From Paramesorhizobium salinisoli (GTDB lineage: Bacteria > Pseudomonadota > Alphaproteobacteria > Rhizobiales > Rhizobiaceae), in contig NZ_QOZG01000009.1 in NCBI RefSeq assembly GCF_003335045.1, forward strand, positions 124,001-188,000: a stretch of 64,000 nt of DNA. Reading direction: 5' to 3'. The notes under the pieces were generated by a model, which worked only from the letters and a program-made list of their open reading frames with translations, was not told where the DNA came from and ran no database searches. Below are positions 45,759 through 54,758 of the stretch, one piece after another (position 1 is the stretch's first letter; every line of letters begins with the position of its first letter). The translations under genes and the position numbers were made by a program.

Positions 45759-46864
45759 TGCTTATGAAGACAAACACACATGGCGGTACAAGCGTCTCGA
45801 TCAAGGACCTGTCGCTGAGCTTCGGTACGGTCAATGTCCTGCGCAAGCTCGATCTCGATATCAGCGATGGCGAGTTCCTCGTGCTTCTCGGGCCGTCGGG
45901 CTGCGGCAAGTCCACGCTTTTGAACTGCATTGCCGGCCTCCTCGACGTTTCCGAGGGGCAGATCATCATCAAGGGCAAAAACGTCACCTGGGAGGAGCCG
46001 AAGGATCGCGGCATCGGCATGGTGTTCCAGTCCTATGCGCTTTATCCGCAGATGACGGTGGAAAAGAACCTTTCCTTCGGCCTGCGGGTCGCCGGCCTGC
46101 CGAAGGCGGAGATCGCAAAGCGCATCGCGCGCGCCGCCGAAATCCTGCAGATCGAGCCGCTCCTGCAGCGCAAGCCGTCGGCTCTTTCCGGCGGCCAACG
46201 GCAGCGCGTGGCGATCGGCCGGGCGCTGGTGCGCGATGTCGATGTCTTTCTCTTCGACGAACCGCTTTCCAACCTCGACGCCAAGCTGCGCTCCGAGCTG
46301 CGCGTCGAGATCAAGCGGCTGCATCACAAGCTCGGCAACACCATGATCTATGTCACGCATGACCAGATCGAGGCGCTGACGCTTGCCGACCGCATCGCCG
46401 TGATGAAGGGCGGCGTGGTGCAGCAGCTGGATGATCCCCTGACCATCTACAACAAGCCGCGCAATCGCTTCGTCGCCGGTTTTATCGGTTCACCCTCGAT
46501 GAATTTCATTTCCGGCCAGCTTGCCGAGAAGGCGGGAAAGCAGGTCTTCCGCACAGGCGATCTCGATATTTCACTGGAAGGCTACGAGGCCGAGGAAGCA
46601 CTGGCATCGGGACGTGAGGTCGTGCTGGGCGTGAGGCCGGAGCATATCCGCATCGACTCGGACCAGCATGTCGCCCATGACGCCATCGTCGATCTCGACG
46701 AACCGATGGGCGCCGACAGTCTCGTCTGGCTGAAGGTGGCGGGAAACCCACTTTCGGTTCGTGTCGAATCCGGCAAGCGATATCGTCCGGGCGAAAGGGT
46801 GAAGGTAAGTTTCAATGCCGCCATGGCCTCGCTTTTCGATGCGAAGACCGAGGAGCGGGTCTAG
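45758..46864 (+). CDS. Sugar ABC transporter ATPase (UgpC/MalK-type)
   Basis: A 368-residue ATPase: [47 protein letters not shown] and a C-terminal TOBE/OB domain with VVLGVRPEHIRIDSDQH. Start at 45758 (TAATG overlap) or ATG 45764. Serves the preceding permeases; may be shared with other sugar permeases. Confidence 0.94.
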   Translation: MLMKTNTHGGTSVSIKDLSLSFGTVNVLRKLDLDISDGEFLVLLGPSGCGKSTLLNCIAGLLDVSEGQIIIKGKNVTWEEPKDRGIGMVFQSYALYPQMTVEKNLSFGLRVAGLPKAEIAKRIARAAEILQIEPLLQRKPSALSGGQRQRVAIGRALVRDVDVFLFDEPLSNLDAKLRSELRVEIKRLHHKLGNTMIYVTHDQIEALTLADRIAVMKGGVVQQLDDPLTIYNKPRNRFVAGFIGSPSMNFISGQLAEKAGKQVFRTGDLDISLEGYEAEEALASGREVVLGVRPEHIRIDSDQHVAHDAIVDLDEPMGADSLVWLKVAGNPLSVRVESGKRYRPGERVKVSFNAAMASLFDAKTEERV

Positions 46865-46895
46865 CGCCTTCTGGATGAAATGATGCGTCGCGTTT

Positions 46896-47052
46896 CGCCC
46901 CCTCTCCGGTCTGCCGTCCATCTCCCCCTCAATGGGAGAGGTTGGCTGACGCTACGCTCCACACGCGTTCTCCGTCCTCTGCAATTGCTGCCGATCCTTC
47001 ATGAAGGTGCAATCTTCCCCCTTGAGAGAGAGCCCGGCAGGACGAAGGGCGG
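46896..47052. repeat. RIME-like intergenic palindromic element
   Basis: The region between the ATPase and GH2 genes starts and ends with C-rich/G-rich arms that read similarly on opposite strands (CTGCCGTCCATCTCCCCCTC on the left; the right arm reads on the minus strand GTCCTGCCGGGCTCTCTCTC). Each arm contains an inner hairpin (CTCCC...GGGAG). This matches the look of rhizobial intergenic mosaic elements, about 157 bp here. Identity with a named family is inference. Confidence 0.45.
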
Positions 47053-47058
47053 TAGAAC

Positions 47059-49551
47059 ATGAACGCCACCTCCCAGCCTGCTACCAAGGATAGGATCGAT
47101 CTTGCCGGCGAATGGCACCTCCGCGATGCGGGTGATCGTCATGGAGTGTCGATGGCTATTCCCGGTGATGCCATTTCCGCCCTTTATGCCGCCGGCGCAA
47201 TCCCCGATCCCTACCACGGCCGCAACGAATATGATCTGCGCTGGATTGCGGAGGAGGATTGGCTGGCGAGCCGGATTTTCATGCTGCCGGCGAATGCTGC
47301 TTCTGACGGCTGGCATCTCGATATCGACTATCTTGATACGGTGGCCGAGATCAGGATTAATGGTGAAGTCGTTCTTGAGGCTGCCAACAGTTTCCGCCGG
47401 TTCCGCGTCGACGTCTCCCATGCGCTGAAAGCAGGCGAAAACCGCATCGAGATTCTTTTCCGGTCGAATGTCAGGGCGGGCGAGGCCCTGCAGGAGGCGC
47501 AGCCTTTCTACGTGCCTTATCACACGGGCAATTCACCGATCGCCAATGGCAATATGCTGCGCAAGTCGCAATGCCATTTCGGCTGGGACTGGAACATCGC
47601 CATTGCGCCGTTCGGCCTTTATGGGCGTATCGTGCTGGAGCGTGTTGATAACATCCATATTGCGCAAATGGTGGTGCACCAGCACCATGAAGACAGCGCC
47701 GTCAGGCTGACGGTCGAGATCGAAGTGGATGCCGGGCGCGACGCTATATTGCCTTACCTGATCACATTCGACGGACAGGTGATTACCGGACATTTGGAGG
47801 TCTCCGTCGGTACGAACTGGCTGGTGGAAAGTTTCGAGATCGGCAATCCGAAGCTCTGGTGGCCCGCAGGCAGCGGCGAGCAGCATCTCTATGGACTCGA
47901 TATCCAGCTCGGCGCTCTCAACGAAACGCGGCAGATCGGCCTTCGCAGAATCGAGTTGGTGACGGAGCCGGATGCTGCCGGCAACCGCTTCCTTTTCCGT
48001 GTGAACGGGCGGGAAATCTTCTGCCGCGGTGCGAACTGGATTCCGCAGGATGCGTTGCCATCGCGGATCAACCCGCAAGCGACGGAGGGCCTGCTGCAAT
48101 CCGCCGTCGATGCCAATATGAACATGATCCGCGTCTGGGGTGGTGGTTTCTACGAGCCAAACTGGTTCTACGATCTCTGCGACCGGCTGGGGCTGATGGT
48201 CTGGCAGGATTTCATGTTCGCCTGCAATCTCTATCCCTCAACACCGGAATTCCTGGCAGAGGTGGATGAAGAGGTGCGCTATCAATCAGCACGTCTTTCG
48301 CACCATGCCTCGATCGCGCTTTGGTGCGGCGACAATGAGTTGATCGGCGCTCTCACCTGGTTCGAGGAATCTCGCCAGAACCGGGACCGTTATCTGGTCA
48401 GCTACGACCGGCTTAACCGCACCATTGAAACCGCGCTTCGCGAGACCGTTCCCGACGCCAATTGGTGGCCGTCCAGCCCGTCGCCGGGGCCAATGAATTT
48501 TGGCGATGCCTGGCATGATGATTCCTCCGGCGACATGCACTTTTGGAGCGTCTGGCACGAGGGAAAATCGTTCCACGAGTATCGCAACGTCAATCCGCGT
48601 TTCTGCTCGGAATTCGGCTTCCAGTCCTTCCCTTCGATGCCCGTCATCCGGACATTTGCCGATATGGAGGATATGAACATCGCTTCGCCCGTCATGGAGG
48701 CGCACCAGAAGAATTCCGGCGGCAATGCGCGCATAGCCGAGACGATGTTCCGCTATTTCCGCTTTCCTGAGGCTTTCGAAAATTTTGTTTATCTCAGCCA
48801 GATCCAGCAGGGGCTGGCGATCCGTACTGCGGTCGAATACTGGCGCTCGCTGAAGCCCCATTGCATGGGGGCGCTCTACTGGCAGCTCAATGATACCTGG
48901 CCGGTGGCCTCGTGGTCGAGCCTCGATTATGGCGGCGGCTGGAAGGCGCTGCATTACATGGCAAGGCGCTTCTTCGCGCCGGTCTACGTCAGTGCCATTC
49001 CTGACAAGGACGGGCTGGACGTCACCTTCCATGCCGTCAACGACACGATGCAGCCGGTTGATATCGATCTGGAGATCGTCGCGATCGACATGTCGGGTGA
49101 AACGGTGAGGCTGAAGGAAGTCAGCCAAACGATAGCGACCGATCGTGCGGTGCCGGTGGCCAGCCTTGCGATCGATGAAATTCCTGAGGGCTCGATCCTG
49201 TTCTACCGCTGGTCCGCTGCAGACGGCAGCAAGGGCTGCGATCAATATTCGCCGATCCCCTTTAAGGCGCTGGCCCTGATGGATGCCGGCATCAGGGCAG
49301 TCGTGACCACATCAGGAGAAGGGCTTTGGATCACGCTTGAGGCGACTACGCTGGCACTTTTCGTAACGCTGGAATGCGATGCCGAAGGACGGTTCTCTGA
49401 CAATGTCCTGACGCTTTATCCCGGCGAAAGCGCCACCGTCACCTTTACCGCCGCTGCCGTTGACGAAGCGGCAAAGGCCGCCGCGACGTTGATTGTACGC
49501 GACCTTTATTCGAGCTCACGTCCGCAATCGCAATTGGCTTCCAGACATTGA
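47059..49551 (+). CDS. Glycoside hydrolase family 2, beta-mannosidase-like
   Basis: An 830-residue GH2 enzyme without a signal peptide, so it acts on imported oligosaccharide. Sandwich domain at the N-terminus (IDLAGEWHLRDAGDRHGVSMAIPGDAISALYAAGAIPDPYHGRNEYDLRWIAEEDW), then the barrel with acid/base Glu in WCGDNELIGALTWF and nucleophile in FCSEFGFQSFPS. AIPGD and PDPYHGRNE... are typical of beta-mannosidases rather than beta-galactosidases. Preceded by a dedicated ABC transporter. Confidence 0.9.
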   Translation: MNATSQPATKDRIDLAGEWHLRDAGDRHGVSMAIPGDAISALYAAGAIPDPYHGRNEYDLRWIAEEDWLASRIFMLPANAASDGWHLDIDYLDTVAEIRINGEVVLEAANSFRRFRVDVSHALKAGENRIEILFRSNVRAGEALQEAQPFYVPYHTGNSPIANGNMLRKSQCHFGWDWNIAIAPFGLYGRIVLERVDNIHIAQMVVHQHHEDSAVRLTVEIEVDAGRDAILPYLITFDGQVITGHLEVSVGTNWLVESFEIGNPKLWWPAGSGEQHLYGLDIQLGALNETRQIGLRRIELVTEPDAAGNRFLFRVNGREIFCRGANWIPQDALPSRINPQATEGLLQSAVDANMNMIRVWGGGFYEPNWFYDLCDRLGLMVWQDFMFACNLYPSTPEFLAEVDEEVRYQSARLSHHASIALWCGDNELIGALTWFEESRQNRDRYLVSYDRLNRTIETALRETVPDANWWPSSPSPGPMNFGDAWHDDSSGDMHFWSVWHEGKSFHEYRNVNPRFCSEFGFQSFPSMPVIRTFADMEDMNIASPVMEAHQKNSGGNARIAETMFRYFRFPEAFENFVYLSQIQQGLAIRTAVEYWRSLKPHCMGALYWQLNDTWPVASWSSLDYGGGWKALHYMARRFFAPVYVSAIPDKDGLDVTFHAVNDTMQPVDIDLEIVAIDMSGETVRLKEVSQTIATDRAVPVASLAIDEIPEGSILFYRWSAADGSKGCDQYSPIPFKALALMDAGIRAVVTTSGEGLWITLEATTLALFVTLECDAEGRFSDNVLTLYPGESATVTFTAAAVDEAAKAAATLIVRDLYSSSRPQSQLASRH

Positions 49552-49593
49552 GGAACAGTCCGGCTTTCCGCCGGCGACAAAAAGGAACGAGGA

Positions 49594-50340
49594 ATGACCG
49601 AACTGTCCTACCAGCTTTACAGCTCACGCAATTTCCCGCCGCTCTCCGATACCCTGGCCATGCTCAAGCGAGCCGGCTACAGGAATGTCGAGGGATATGG
49701 CGGTGTCTATGGCGATCTGGCGGGGCTCAAGCAGAGCCTCGACGACAATGGCCTTGCCATGCCGACCGGCCATTTCGGCCTCGATATGCTGGAGAACGAG
49801 CGGGACCGCGTATTGGAGCTCGCCGGCACGCTCGGCATGAAGGCGATCTACTGCCCCTATCTCCAGGCAGAACTTCGCCCGAGCGATGCCGCCGGCTGGC
49901 GGGCCTTTGGCGAGCGCCTTCAAAAAGCGGGAGAACCCTACCGCAAGGCTGGCTATATCTTCGGCTGGCACAATCATGATTTCGAGTTCGTGCCGCTGGC
50001 GGATGGCTCCGTCCCGCAGGAACTGATTTTCGATGCCGCTCCCGAACTTTCTTGGGAAGCCGATATTGCCTGGGTGATACGCGGCGGCGCAGATCCGATC
50101 GACTGGATCAACCGCTACGGCGACAGGATCACCGCCGTTCACGTCAAGGATATCGCGCCCGCAGGCGAGAATGCCGATGAGGACGGCTGGGCCGATGTCG
50201 GTCACGGCACCGTCGACTGGGCCGCGCTCATCAAGGCATTGCGCAGCACGCCGGTGAAATATCTGGTCATGGAGCATGACAATCCTGGCGATGCCGAACG
50301 CTTCGCCAGGCGTTCGATCGAGACGGTGCAGCGTTTCTAA
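49594..50340 (+). CDS. Sugar phosphate isomerase/epimerase family protein
   Basis: A 248-residue TIM-barrel of the xylose-isomerase-like (AP_endonuc_2) type. Metal-ligand residues are seen in WHNHDFEF, DAAPELSWEADIAWV, AVHVKDI and VMEHDNPGDAERF. Together with the next Gfo/Idh gene it probably epimerises or oxidises the sugar released by the GH2 enzyme; exact reaction unknown. Confidence 0.85.
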   Translation: MTELSYQLYSSRNFPPLSDTLAMLKRAGYRNVEGYGGVYGDLAGLKQSLDDNGLAMPTGHFGLDMLENERDRVLELAGTLGMKAIYCPYLQAELRPSDAAGWRAFGERLQKAGEPYRKAGYIFGWHNHDFEFVPLADGSVPQELIFDAAPELSWEADIAWVIRGGADPIDWINRYGDRITAVHVKDIAPAGENADEDGWADVGHGTVDWAALIKALRSTPVKYLVMEHDNPGDAERFARRSIETVQRF

Positions 50341-50401
50341 CAATGTCGGAGCGGTTGACTGAACGCGAACCGCTCCATGAATTTACAATCCGGAGATGAA
50401 C

Positions 50402-51541
50402 ATGGGAAAGACCCTCGGTGTCGGCATTATCGGCTGCGGTAATATCTCGACCACCTATCTGAAACTCGCACCGCTCTTCAAACGTATAGAGATGCGTGCC
50501 TGCGCCGACGCCAATCCTGCGGCGGCCAAGCTGCGTGCCGAGGAATACGGCATCACCGCGCAGAGCGTCGACGAGCTTCTGGCGAATGACAACATCGACA
50601 TCGTGGTCAATCTCACGATCCCCGACGCGCATTTCGCCATCACGAAACGTATCCTTTCCGCCGGCAAGCACGCTTATTCGGAAAAGCCGCTTGTGCTTTC
50701 GCTGGAAGAAGGGCTTGAACTGAAGAAACTCGCCGACGAAAAGGGGCTGAAAGTCGGCTGCGCGCCCGACACATTCCTCGGCGGCGCGCATCAGCTTGCC
50801 CGCAGGGAAATCGACAATGGAACGGTTGGCAAGATAACGTCGGGCACCTGTCATGTCATGAGCCATGGCATGGAGCACTGGCATCCCAATCCCGACTTCT
50901 TCTTCAAGCCGGGCGGCGGTCCGATCCTCGACCTCGGCCCTTATTACATCGCCAATCTGATCAATTTGATCGGTCCGGTGAAGCGTGTCGGCGCGCTCAC
51001 CTCGATGGCGACGCCGACCCGTACCATCAGCTCGGAACTGCGCAAGGGCGAGGTGATCCCGGTGGAAACGCCGACCACCATCCACGCCCTTTTGGAATTT
51101 GCGGAGGGCGCGACGATCACGCTTTCGGCCAGTTGGGACGTCTGGGCGCATCGCCATAACAATATGGAGCTCTATGGCACGGACGGTTCGATATTCCTTC
51201 CCGATCCTAACTTCTTCGGCGGCGATGTGCTGTTCGGCGGCCCAACTAAGAAAAAGATCAAGCCGCTGAAAGCCTGGAAACATCCCTTCGGCATCGCCAA
51301 CCAGAAACACCCACAGGGGGCAATGGCCAATTATCGCACCGCCGGTCTGGCCGATATGGCAGCCGCCATCGTAGAAAAGCGTGACATACGCTGCTCTCTC
51401 GAACGCGCTTTGCACGGCGTGGACGTGATGGTGTCGATCCTGCGTTCGGGTGAGGAAAAACGCTTCGTCGAACTTGAAACGAGTTGCACGCGTCCGCAGG
51501 CGCTGGGCATCGCAGAGGCGAAGGCGCTGCTGCGCCAGTAG
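50402..51541 (+). CDS. Gfo/Idh/MocA family oxidoreductase
   Basis: A 379-residue NAD(P)-dependent dehydrogenase: GVGIIGCGNISTTYLKLAP (Rossmann), VVNLTIPDAHFAI, the EKPLVLS motif with catalytic lysine, and GGGPILDLGPYYIANLINLIGP. ATG 50402 is six bases after GGAG; 50396 is the alternative. Last gene of the GH2 operon, with a hairpin after it. Confidence 0.9.
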   Translation: MGKTLGVGIIGCGNISTTYLKLAPLFKRIEMRACADANPAAAKLRAEEYGITAQSVDELLANDNIDIVVNLTIPDAHFAITKRILSAGKHAYSEKPLVLSLEEGLELKKLADEKGLKVGCAPDTFLGGAHQLARREIDNGTVGKITSGTCHVMSHGMEHWHPNPDFFFKPGGGPILDLGPYYIANLINLIGPVKRVGALTSMATPTRTISSELRKGEVIPVETPTTIHALLEFAEGATITLSASWDVWAHRHNNMELYGTDGSIFLPDPNFFGGDVLFGGPTKKKIKPLKAWKHPFGIANQKHPQGAMANYRTAGLADMAAAIVEKRDIRCSLERALHGVDVMVSILRSGEEKRFVELETSCTRPQALGIAEAKALLRQ

Positions 51542-51550
51542 ACGGTAAGA

Positions 51551-51584
51551 CGAGGGCGCATTGCGTGATACCGGCGCGCCCTCG
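51551..51584. terminator. Bidirectional terminator
   Basis: Perfect 9-bp stem CGAGGGCGC / GCGCCCTCG with a loop of 16 nt, between the convergent Gfo/Idh and LacI genes. Confidence 0.7.
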
Positions 51585-51634
51585 ATCAAGCTTCGCTATC
51601 TTCGCGGCTTGCCATAGATAGCGGCTATGGCTGA

Positions 51635-52615
51635 TCAGCCGATGCTTTGCAGCGTGCCGGGGTCAGCGCCTGCGATACGGGCGAGGACCGCCTGCGCAAG
51701 TTTGCGACCCGCCAATTGAAAGCGTTCTTCGACGACGATGAGTTCGGGCCGGAACCACGGCAGAATGTCGGTGGATTGTTTCGATGCGACATCGACATCG
51801 GTGCCAAGCCGCAAGCCTGCCGCCTCGATGCCTGCAACCGTTGCGATCGTCGATGCGCTGGAGCCGCAGACGATCCCGTCCGGGCGGTCGCTTCGGCGCA
51901 TGATGGCCTCGACGCGAAGACGTAATGTCTCGAGCGGTGTATCGATATCGATCCCGGGCAATATGGTTCCGGTGCTGCCGCTTGTCCGCACGCCATCGAA
52001 AAATCCGTTCACCATATGGCCGTAATAGGCCAGATGCGCCGGCGGAGTCAGGATTGCCAGTCTTTGGCGCTTCCGTTCCACAAGCCTCGCGACCATGTGG
52101 CGCGCGAAGCTATAATTGTCAAAATCGTGAAATGGGTGCGTGATGCCCATGTCGGTACGGCCATGCGTGGCGAACGGCACATGGTGCTCGGTCAGATAGC
52201 GCACGCGCGCGTCGTCCGGTTCTGTCCGCGAAAAGATGATGCCGTCGGCCGAACTCGTCTCGACGATATAGCGTACCGGGTCCAGCGGATCTTTCGAATG
52301 CGAATAGGGCGTGACGATCAGGTGATATTGTGTATTCGCCAGGGCCTCGGAAACGCCGTGAATGACATGGGAGGTAAAGCCCATGATCTCGTCCTGCGTA
52401 TTGAGAACGAGTGCGATGACATTGGTCTTACCGGTGCGCAGCCGCACGCCAGCCCGATTGGGCCGATAGCCGACCTGTCTGGCGATCAACTGGACCCGCT
52501 TCCTGGTCTCGATGCCGATTTCCGGCGCATCTTTCAGCGCGCGCGAAACCGTGGTGACGCCCAGACCGGCCATGAAGGCGATGGTCTTGAGTGTCGGCCG
52601 ATCATTTTCCTGCAT
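51635..52615 (-). CDS. LacI family transcriptional regulator
   Basis: A 326-residue LacI regulator (346 if the upstream ATG at 52675 is used). HTH RPTLKTIAFMAGLGVTTVSRALKDAPEIGIETRKRVQLIARQVGYRPNRAGVRLRTGKTN, then a periplasmic-binding-like ligand domain. I use ATG 52615 because a family-typical N-terminus begins there and GGAAGG lies upstream. Positioned at the end of the GH2 cluster, it is the best candidate for the palindromes at 42433 and 42589. Confidence 0.9.
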   Translation of the reverse strand: MQENDRPTLKTIAFMAGLGVTTVSRALKDAPEIGIETRKRVQLIARQVGYRPNRAGVRLRTGKTNVIALVLNTQDEIMGFTSHVIHGVSEALANTQYHLIVTPYSHSKDPLDPVRYIVETSSADGIIFSRTEPDDARVRYLTEHHVPFATHGRTDMGITHPFHDFDNYSFARHMVARLVERKRQRLAILTPPAHLAYYGHMVNGFFDGVRTSGSTGTILPGIDIDTPLETLRLRVEAIMRRSDRPDGIVCGSSASTIATVAGIEAAGLRLGTDVDVASKQSTDILPWFRPELIVVEERFQLAGRKLAQAVLARIAGADPGTLQSIG

Positions 52616-52789
52616 TATGCGGCCTTCCGGCCCTATTGGTCCGATCGGCTTGCCGCTGTTTGCTTCACTGTCCATTCACAAATGGCCTATCCGTCGCCCC
52701 GAACGCTGTCCCCTTCGCTTATACGACCGGGCGTGGAAAACGGAAAGGCTTCAAGCCGTTAAATGCAATCAGTGGGGCCCCATCAACAG

Positions 52790-53233
52790 CTAAAGGCGAT
52801 CGGCTTCGTAATCTGCGCAGGAATAATCCAGTATTGACAGGCCCTCGGCGAGATAATCGGCAAGAAGCGGTGTTCCGAAGAGATAATCGGCCGTGTGTTC
52901 ATTGTGCGCCTCGGCGGCGTCTTTGCGCACGGTCTCCCAGTCTTCAGCGACATGGTCGTCGCGGCCGAGCCACATCAAGGCCACGAGATCAATTTGTTCG
53001 TCGATGGAAAGATTGGCAATCAGGGAGCGCAACTCCTCCTCGACGGCATCATTGTCGTGGTCCTCGAGAACGGCTGCGTTACCGTCATCGGATGGGTTGG
53101 ATCCCGGATCCGGCTCGGTCACGACGTCCTTTGCGGAATATTCCCGTGCCCTCATGATGATGAAGCAGACCGTCTGGAGCGGGATAGCCAATTCCACGTC
53201 GTCGGTTGGGGTCTGAGCGGTTCGTCGCGTCAT
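52790..53233 (-). CDS. DUF3775 family protein
   Basis: A 147-residue acidic protein. VELAIPLQTVCFIIMRAREYSAKDVVTEPDPGSNPSDD is the opening and LIANLSIDEQIDLVALMWLGRDDHVAEDWETVRKDAAEAHNEHTADYLFGTPLLADYLAEGL the conserved core of DUF3775. Function unknown. GGAGG lies eight bases before ATG 53233; the frame to 53314 is not supported. Flanked by unrelated metabolic genes. Confidence 0.85.
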   Translation of the reverse strand: MTRRTAQTPTDDVELAIPLQTVCFIIMRAREYSAKDVVTEPDPGSNPSDDGNAAVLEDHDNDAVEEELRSLIANLSIDEQIDLVALMWLGRDDHVAEDWETVRKDAAEAHNEHTADYLFGTPLLADYLAEGLSILDYSCADYEADRL

Positions 53234-53372
53234 CTGTCGTGCCTCCATGCGAATGGAGAAGTAACGCACGCCATGGGAGGCGGTTCCTTTCGAAGGGGTT
53301 GGACATTCCTGCAAGGGTGGTCAATATCGTCGCCGGTAGGGATGGAGAGTTCAACGCGGGAGGAACAAGCGC

Positions 53373-54119
53373 ATGAACAAAATAGACCTCGAAGGTCAGC
53401 ACGCAATCGTAACCGGCGGTGCGCAGGGGCTGGGCTTCGCGATGGCCCGGCGCTTCGTCCAGTCCGGTGCGTCGGTCACCCTGTGGGACGTGGATGGCGA
53501 ATTGCTGGAAACGGCGAAAAAGGTGCTCGGGCCAACCGCAAGAACCGTCATCGTCGACATAGCCGATCATGAGGCGGTCGCGATCGCGCACGGGAAAACG
53601 GAGGCCGATGGCGGCCCGGTGTCGATCCTGGTCAATTCCGCCGGCATTGCCGGCCCGGCTGCCTCGCTCGACAGCTATGATGTTTCCTGGTGGAAGAAGA
53701 TTATCGACATCAATGTCAACGGCACCTTCTACGTCAATCGCGCCGTCGTGCCGGGGATGAAGGAGCGCAATTACGGGCGCATCGTCAATATCGCCTCGGT
53801 TGCCGGCAAGGAAGGCAACCCGAACGCATCGGCCTATTCCGCCTCGAAAGCAGCGGTGATCGGGCTCACTAAATCGCTTGGCAAGGAGCTTGCCGGCTAC
53901 GATATCGCCGTCAACTGCATCACGCCGGCGACGGCGCAGACGCGCATCCTCGAGCAGCTCACGCCGGAATTCATCGAATATATGCGCTCGAAGATTCCAC
54001 GCGGCCGTTTTCTCGAAGTCGAGGAGGCGGCTGCCATGGTCGCGTGGCTTGTCTCCCGGGAGAACAGCTTCACCACGGCCTCGACATTCGATCTCTCAGG
54101 CGGCCGCGCAACCTATTGA
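53373..54119 (+). CDS. SDR family NAD(P)-dependent oxidoreductase
   Basis: A 248-residue classical SDR: VTGGAQGLGFAMARRF, NSAGIAGPAASLD, NIASVAGKEGNPNASAYSASKAA. Clustered with tetronate genes, so it may reduce or oxidise a four-carbon or related sugar acid; the substrate is unknown. Stop is 3 bp from the convergent otnC stop. Confidence 0.88.
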   Translation: MNKIDLEGQHAIVTGGAQGLGFAMARRFVQSGASVTLWDVDGELLETAKKVLGPTARTVIVDIADHEAVAIAHGKTEADGGPVSILVNSAGIAGPAASLDSYDVSWWKKIIDINVNGTFYVNRAVVPGMKERNYGRIVNIASVAGKEGNPNASAYSASKAAVIGLTKSLGKELAGYDIAVNCITPATAQTRILEQLTPEFIEYMRSKIPRGRFLEVEEAAAMVAWLVSRENSFTTASTFDLSGGRATY

Positions 54120-54122
54120 CCT

Positions 54123-54758
54123 TCAGCCAAGCGCCCGGCGCTGCTCGGGCGTCAGTGGCCTGATCGCATGACCATGCAGGAGGAGATAGAGCTTGGCTGT
54201 TTCCTCCAGCTCCTCCGTCGCATATTGCGCGTCGAGCAATGTCTTGCCGGCGACTACAGGTCCGTGATTGGCAAGCAGGACCGCATGGCTCTTTTCAGCC
54301 CTTGCGGCTACCGCCTCGGCCAGCGCCTTGTCGCCGGGCGGATAATAGGGGACGAGTGGCAGCGAGCCGACGCGCATAACGTAATAGGCCGTCAAGGGCG
54401 GCAGCACGTCCTCGGGGTCCACATTGGCGAGAATGCTTACCGCCACCGAATGGGTGGAATGGAGATGCACGACGGCGCCGCTTTGCGTTCGCTTGCAATA
54501 CATGCACTGGTGCAGGAACGCTTCCTTGGTCGGCTTGTCGCCTTCGATATGCACGCCCTCGGCGGAGAAGCGGGACAGGCGTTCCGGCTCGAGACTGCCT
54601 AGTGAGGCATTGGTCGGCGTCATGAGGATTTCACCGTTCGACAGCCTTGCACTGATATTGCCTGTCGAGCCGAATGTCAGCCCGCGGTCGAAGAGGGATT
54701 TTCCGACGCTGACGATCTGGTCGCGCAATCTGGTTGCTTCCGAAAGAAATGCGCTCAT
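54123..54758 (-). CDS. otnC: 3-oxo-tetronate 4-phosphate decarboxylase
   Basis: A 211-residue class II aldolase-fold enzyme that converts 3-oxo-tetronate 4-phosphate to DHAP and CO2. Metal ligands: Glu in KPTKEAFLHQCMY, HLHSTHS histidines and the late LLANHGPVVAGKT. FGSTGNISARLSNGEILMTPTNASLG is the family opening. ATG 54758 overlaps the otnK stop by 4 bp; the frame to 54773 is not needed. Confidence 0.92.
   Translation of the reverse strand: MSAFLSEATRLRDQIVSVGKSLFDRGLTFGSTGNISARLSNGEILMTPTNASLGSLEPERLSRFSAEGVHIEGDKPTKEAFLHQCMYCKRTQSGAVVHLHSTHSVAVSILANVDPEDVLPPLTAYYVMRVGSLPLVPYYPPGDKALAEAVAARAEKSHAVLLANHGPVVAGKTLLDAQYATEELEETAKLYLLLHGHAIRPLTPEQRRALG

Noticed and set aside
50267-51589. A 440-codon minus-strand frame
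   Set aside because: It is antisense to the Gfo/Idh gene, which has a proper Rossmann fold and EKP motif.
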